Below, piece after piece: positions 63,963 to 64,000 of a stretch of 64,000 nucleotides of DNA. Position numbers and translations under genes: made by a program. The first letter of the stretch is position 1, and the number at the start of each line of letters is the position of its first letter. The DNA comes from Planctomycetota bacterium (GTDB taxonomy: Bacteria; Planctomycetota; PUPC01; JACPCR01). Below the pieces are notes generated by a model that worked only from the letters and a program-made list of their open reading frames with translations, made no database searches and was not told the origin of the DNA. The stretch covers positions 1 to 64,000 of the forward strand of contig JAQBXN010000008.1 in assembly GCA_027625095.1 (NCBI GenBank), written 5' to 3'.

Positions 63963-64000
63963 CGTGCGAGCGCCTGAAGTGTTTCCACGTTCGGTGTATC

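Noticed and set aside
63842..64000. Possible signal peptide region of the L,D-transpeptidase
   Set aside because: The frame is open beyond the edge, so the true start cannot be decided here.
1..64000. Searched for tRNA, rRNA, CRISPR array and complete insertion sequence
   Set aside because: No cloverleaf, rRNA signature, regular spacer array or transposase gene was seen by eye; a covariance-model scan would be needed to exclude small RNAs.

Overview
The window looks like chromosomal DNA of an uncultured Gram-negative bacterium of the PVC group (Planctomycetota, Verrucomicrobiota or Lentisphaerota; I cannot place it further). The reasons are lpxD (lipid A outer membrane), a DUF1501 protein beside a large cytochrome of the DUF1549/DUF1592 type, a sulfatase, a multi-haem c-type protein beside a sorbosone-dehydrogenase-like propeller, prenyltransferase-like/DUF4159 proteins, an FHA-kinase-receiver protein and two phytanoyl-CoA-dioxygenase-like genes. 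No rRNA, tRNA, CRISPR array, integrase or complete insertion sequence was seen.

Layout. 1-9.4 kb: a frameshifted FHA/Ser-Thr kinase/receiver gene, a Rieske ferredoxin, a secreted propeller and a five-haem cytochrome separated by a decayed GH123/DUF6067-like fragment inside repeats, and a double PhyH protein whose first half has lost its iron ligands. 9.4-16.5 kb: a glycine-zipper protein divergent from an animal-type haem peroxidase, a frameshifted TIGR03546-TIGR03545-like fusion, and a prenyltransferase-like/double DUF4159 protein. 16.5-26.5 kb: DUF3565, tag, sulfatase, then a decay zone (HepT fragment, HlyD-like fragment, truncated amino-acid permease, secretin-like scrap), a large secreted esterase with a carbohydrate-binding end, and an NrfJ-like lipoprotein. 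27-34 kb: a complete TetR-OMF-MFP-RND efflux operon with an inverted-repeat operator region. 34-44.4 kb: threonine aldolase, GHL10-like glycosidase, a PhyH oxygenase, and the DUF1501/DUF1592-type pair. 45-50.4 kb: a peptide ABC importer with both permeases fused into one chain, two ATPases, and a PfkB sugar kinase. 50.4-58.3 kb: lipoprotein, Cys/Met PLP enzyme, GT39-like glycosyltransferase, lpxD, pectate-lyase-like protein, TIM-barrel lipoprotein. 58.9-64 kb: secreted ankyrin-repeat protein coupled to a radical SAM enzyme, Uma2 nuclease with perfect repeats, and an L,D-transpeptidase running off the end.

The gene content fits a scavenger of complex, probably sulfated polysaccharides and peptides with many secreted or periplasmic enzymes. 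Intergenic DNA is rich in small non-autonomous repeats: GGAG-type REP/REPIN hairpins, a dispersed element ending in CGTAACTGTTCA, long imperfect inverted repeats and octamer arrays. Several repeats lie exactly where genes are broken. The most unusual items are the glycine-zipper/peroxidase pair, the tandem PhyH with a dead half, the permease fusion with a small inserted periplasmic domain, and two frameshifted multi-domain genes.
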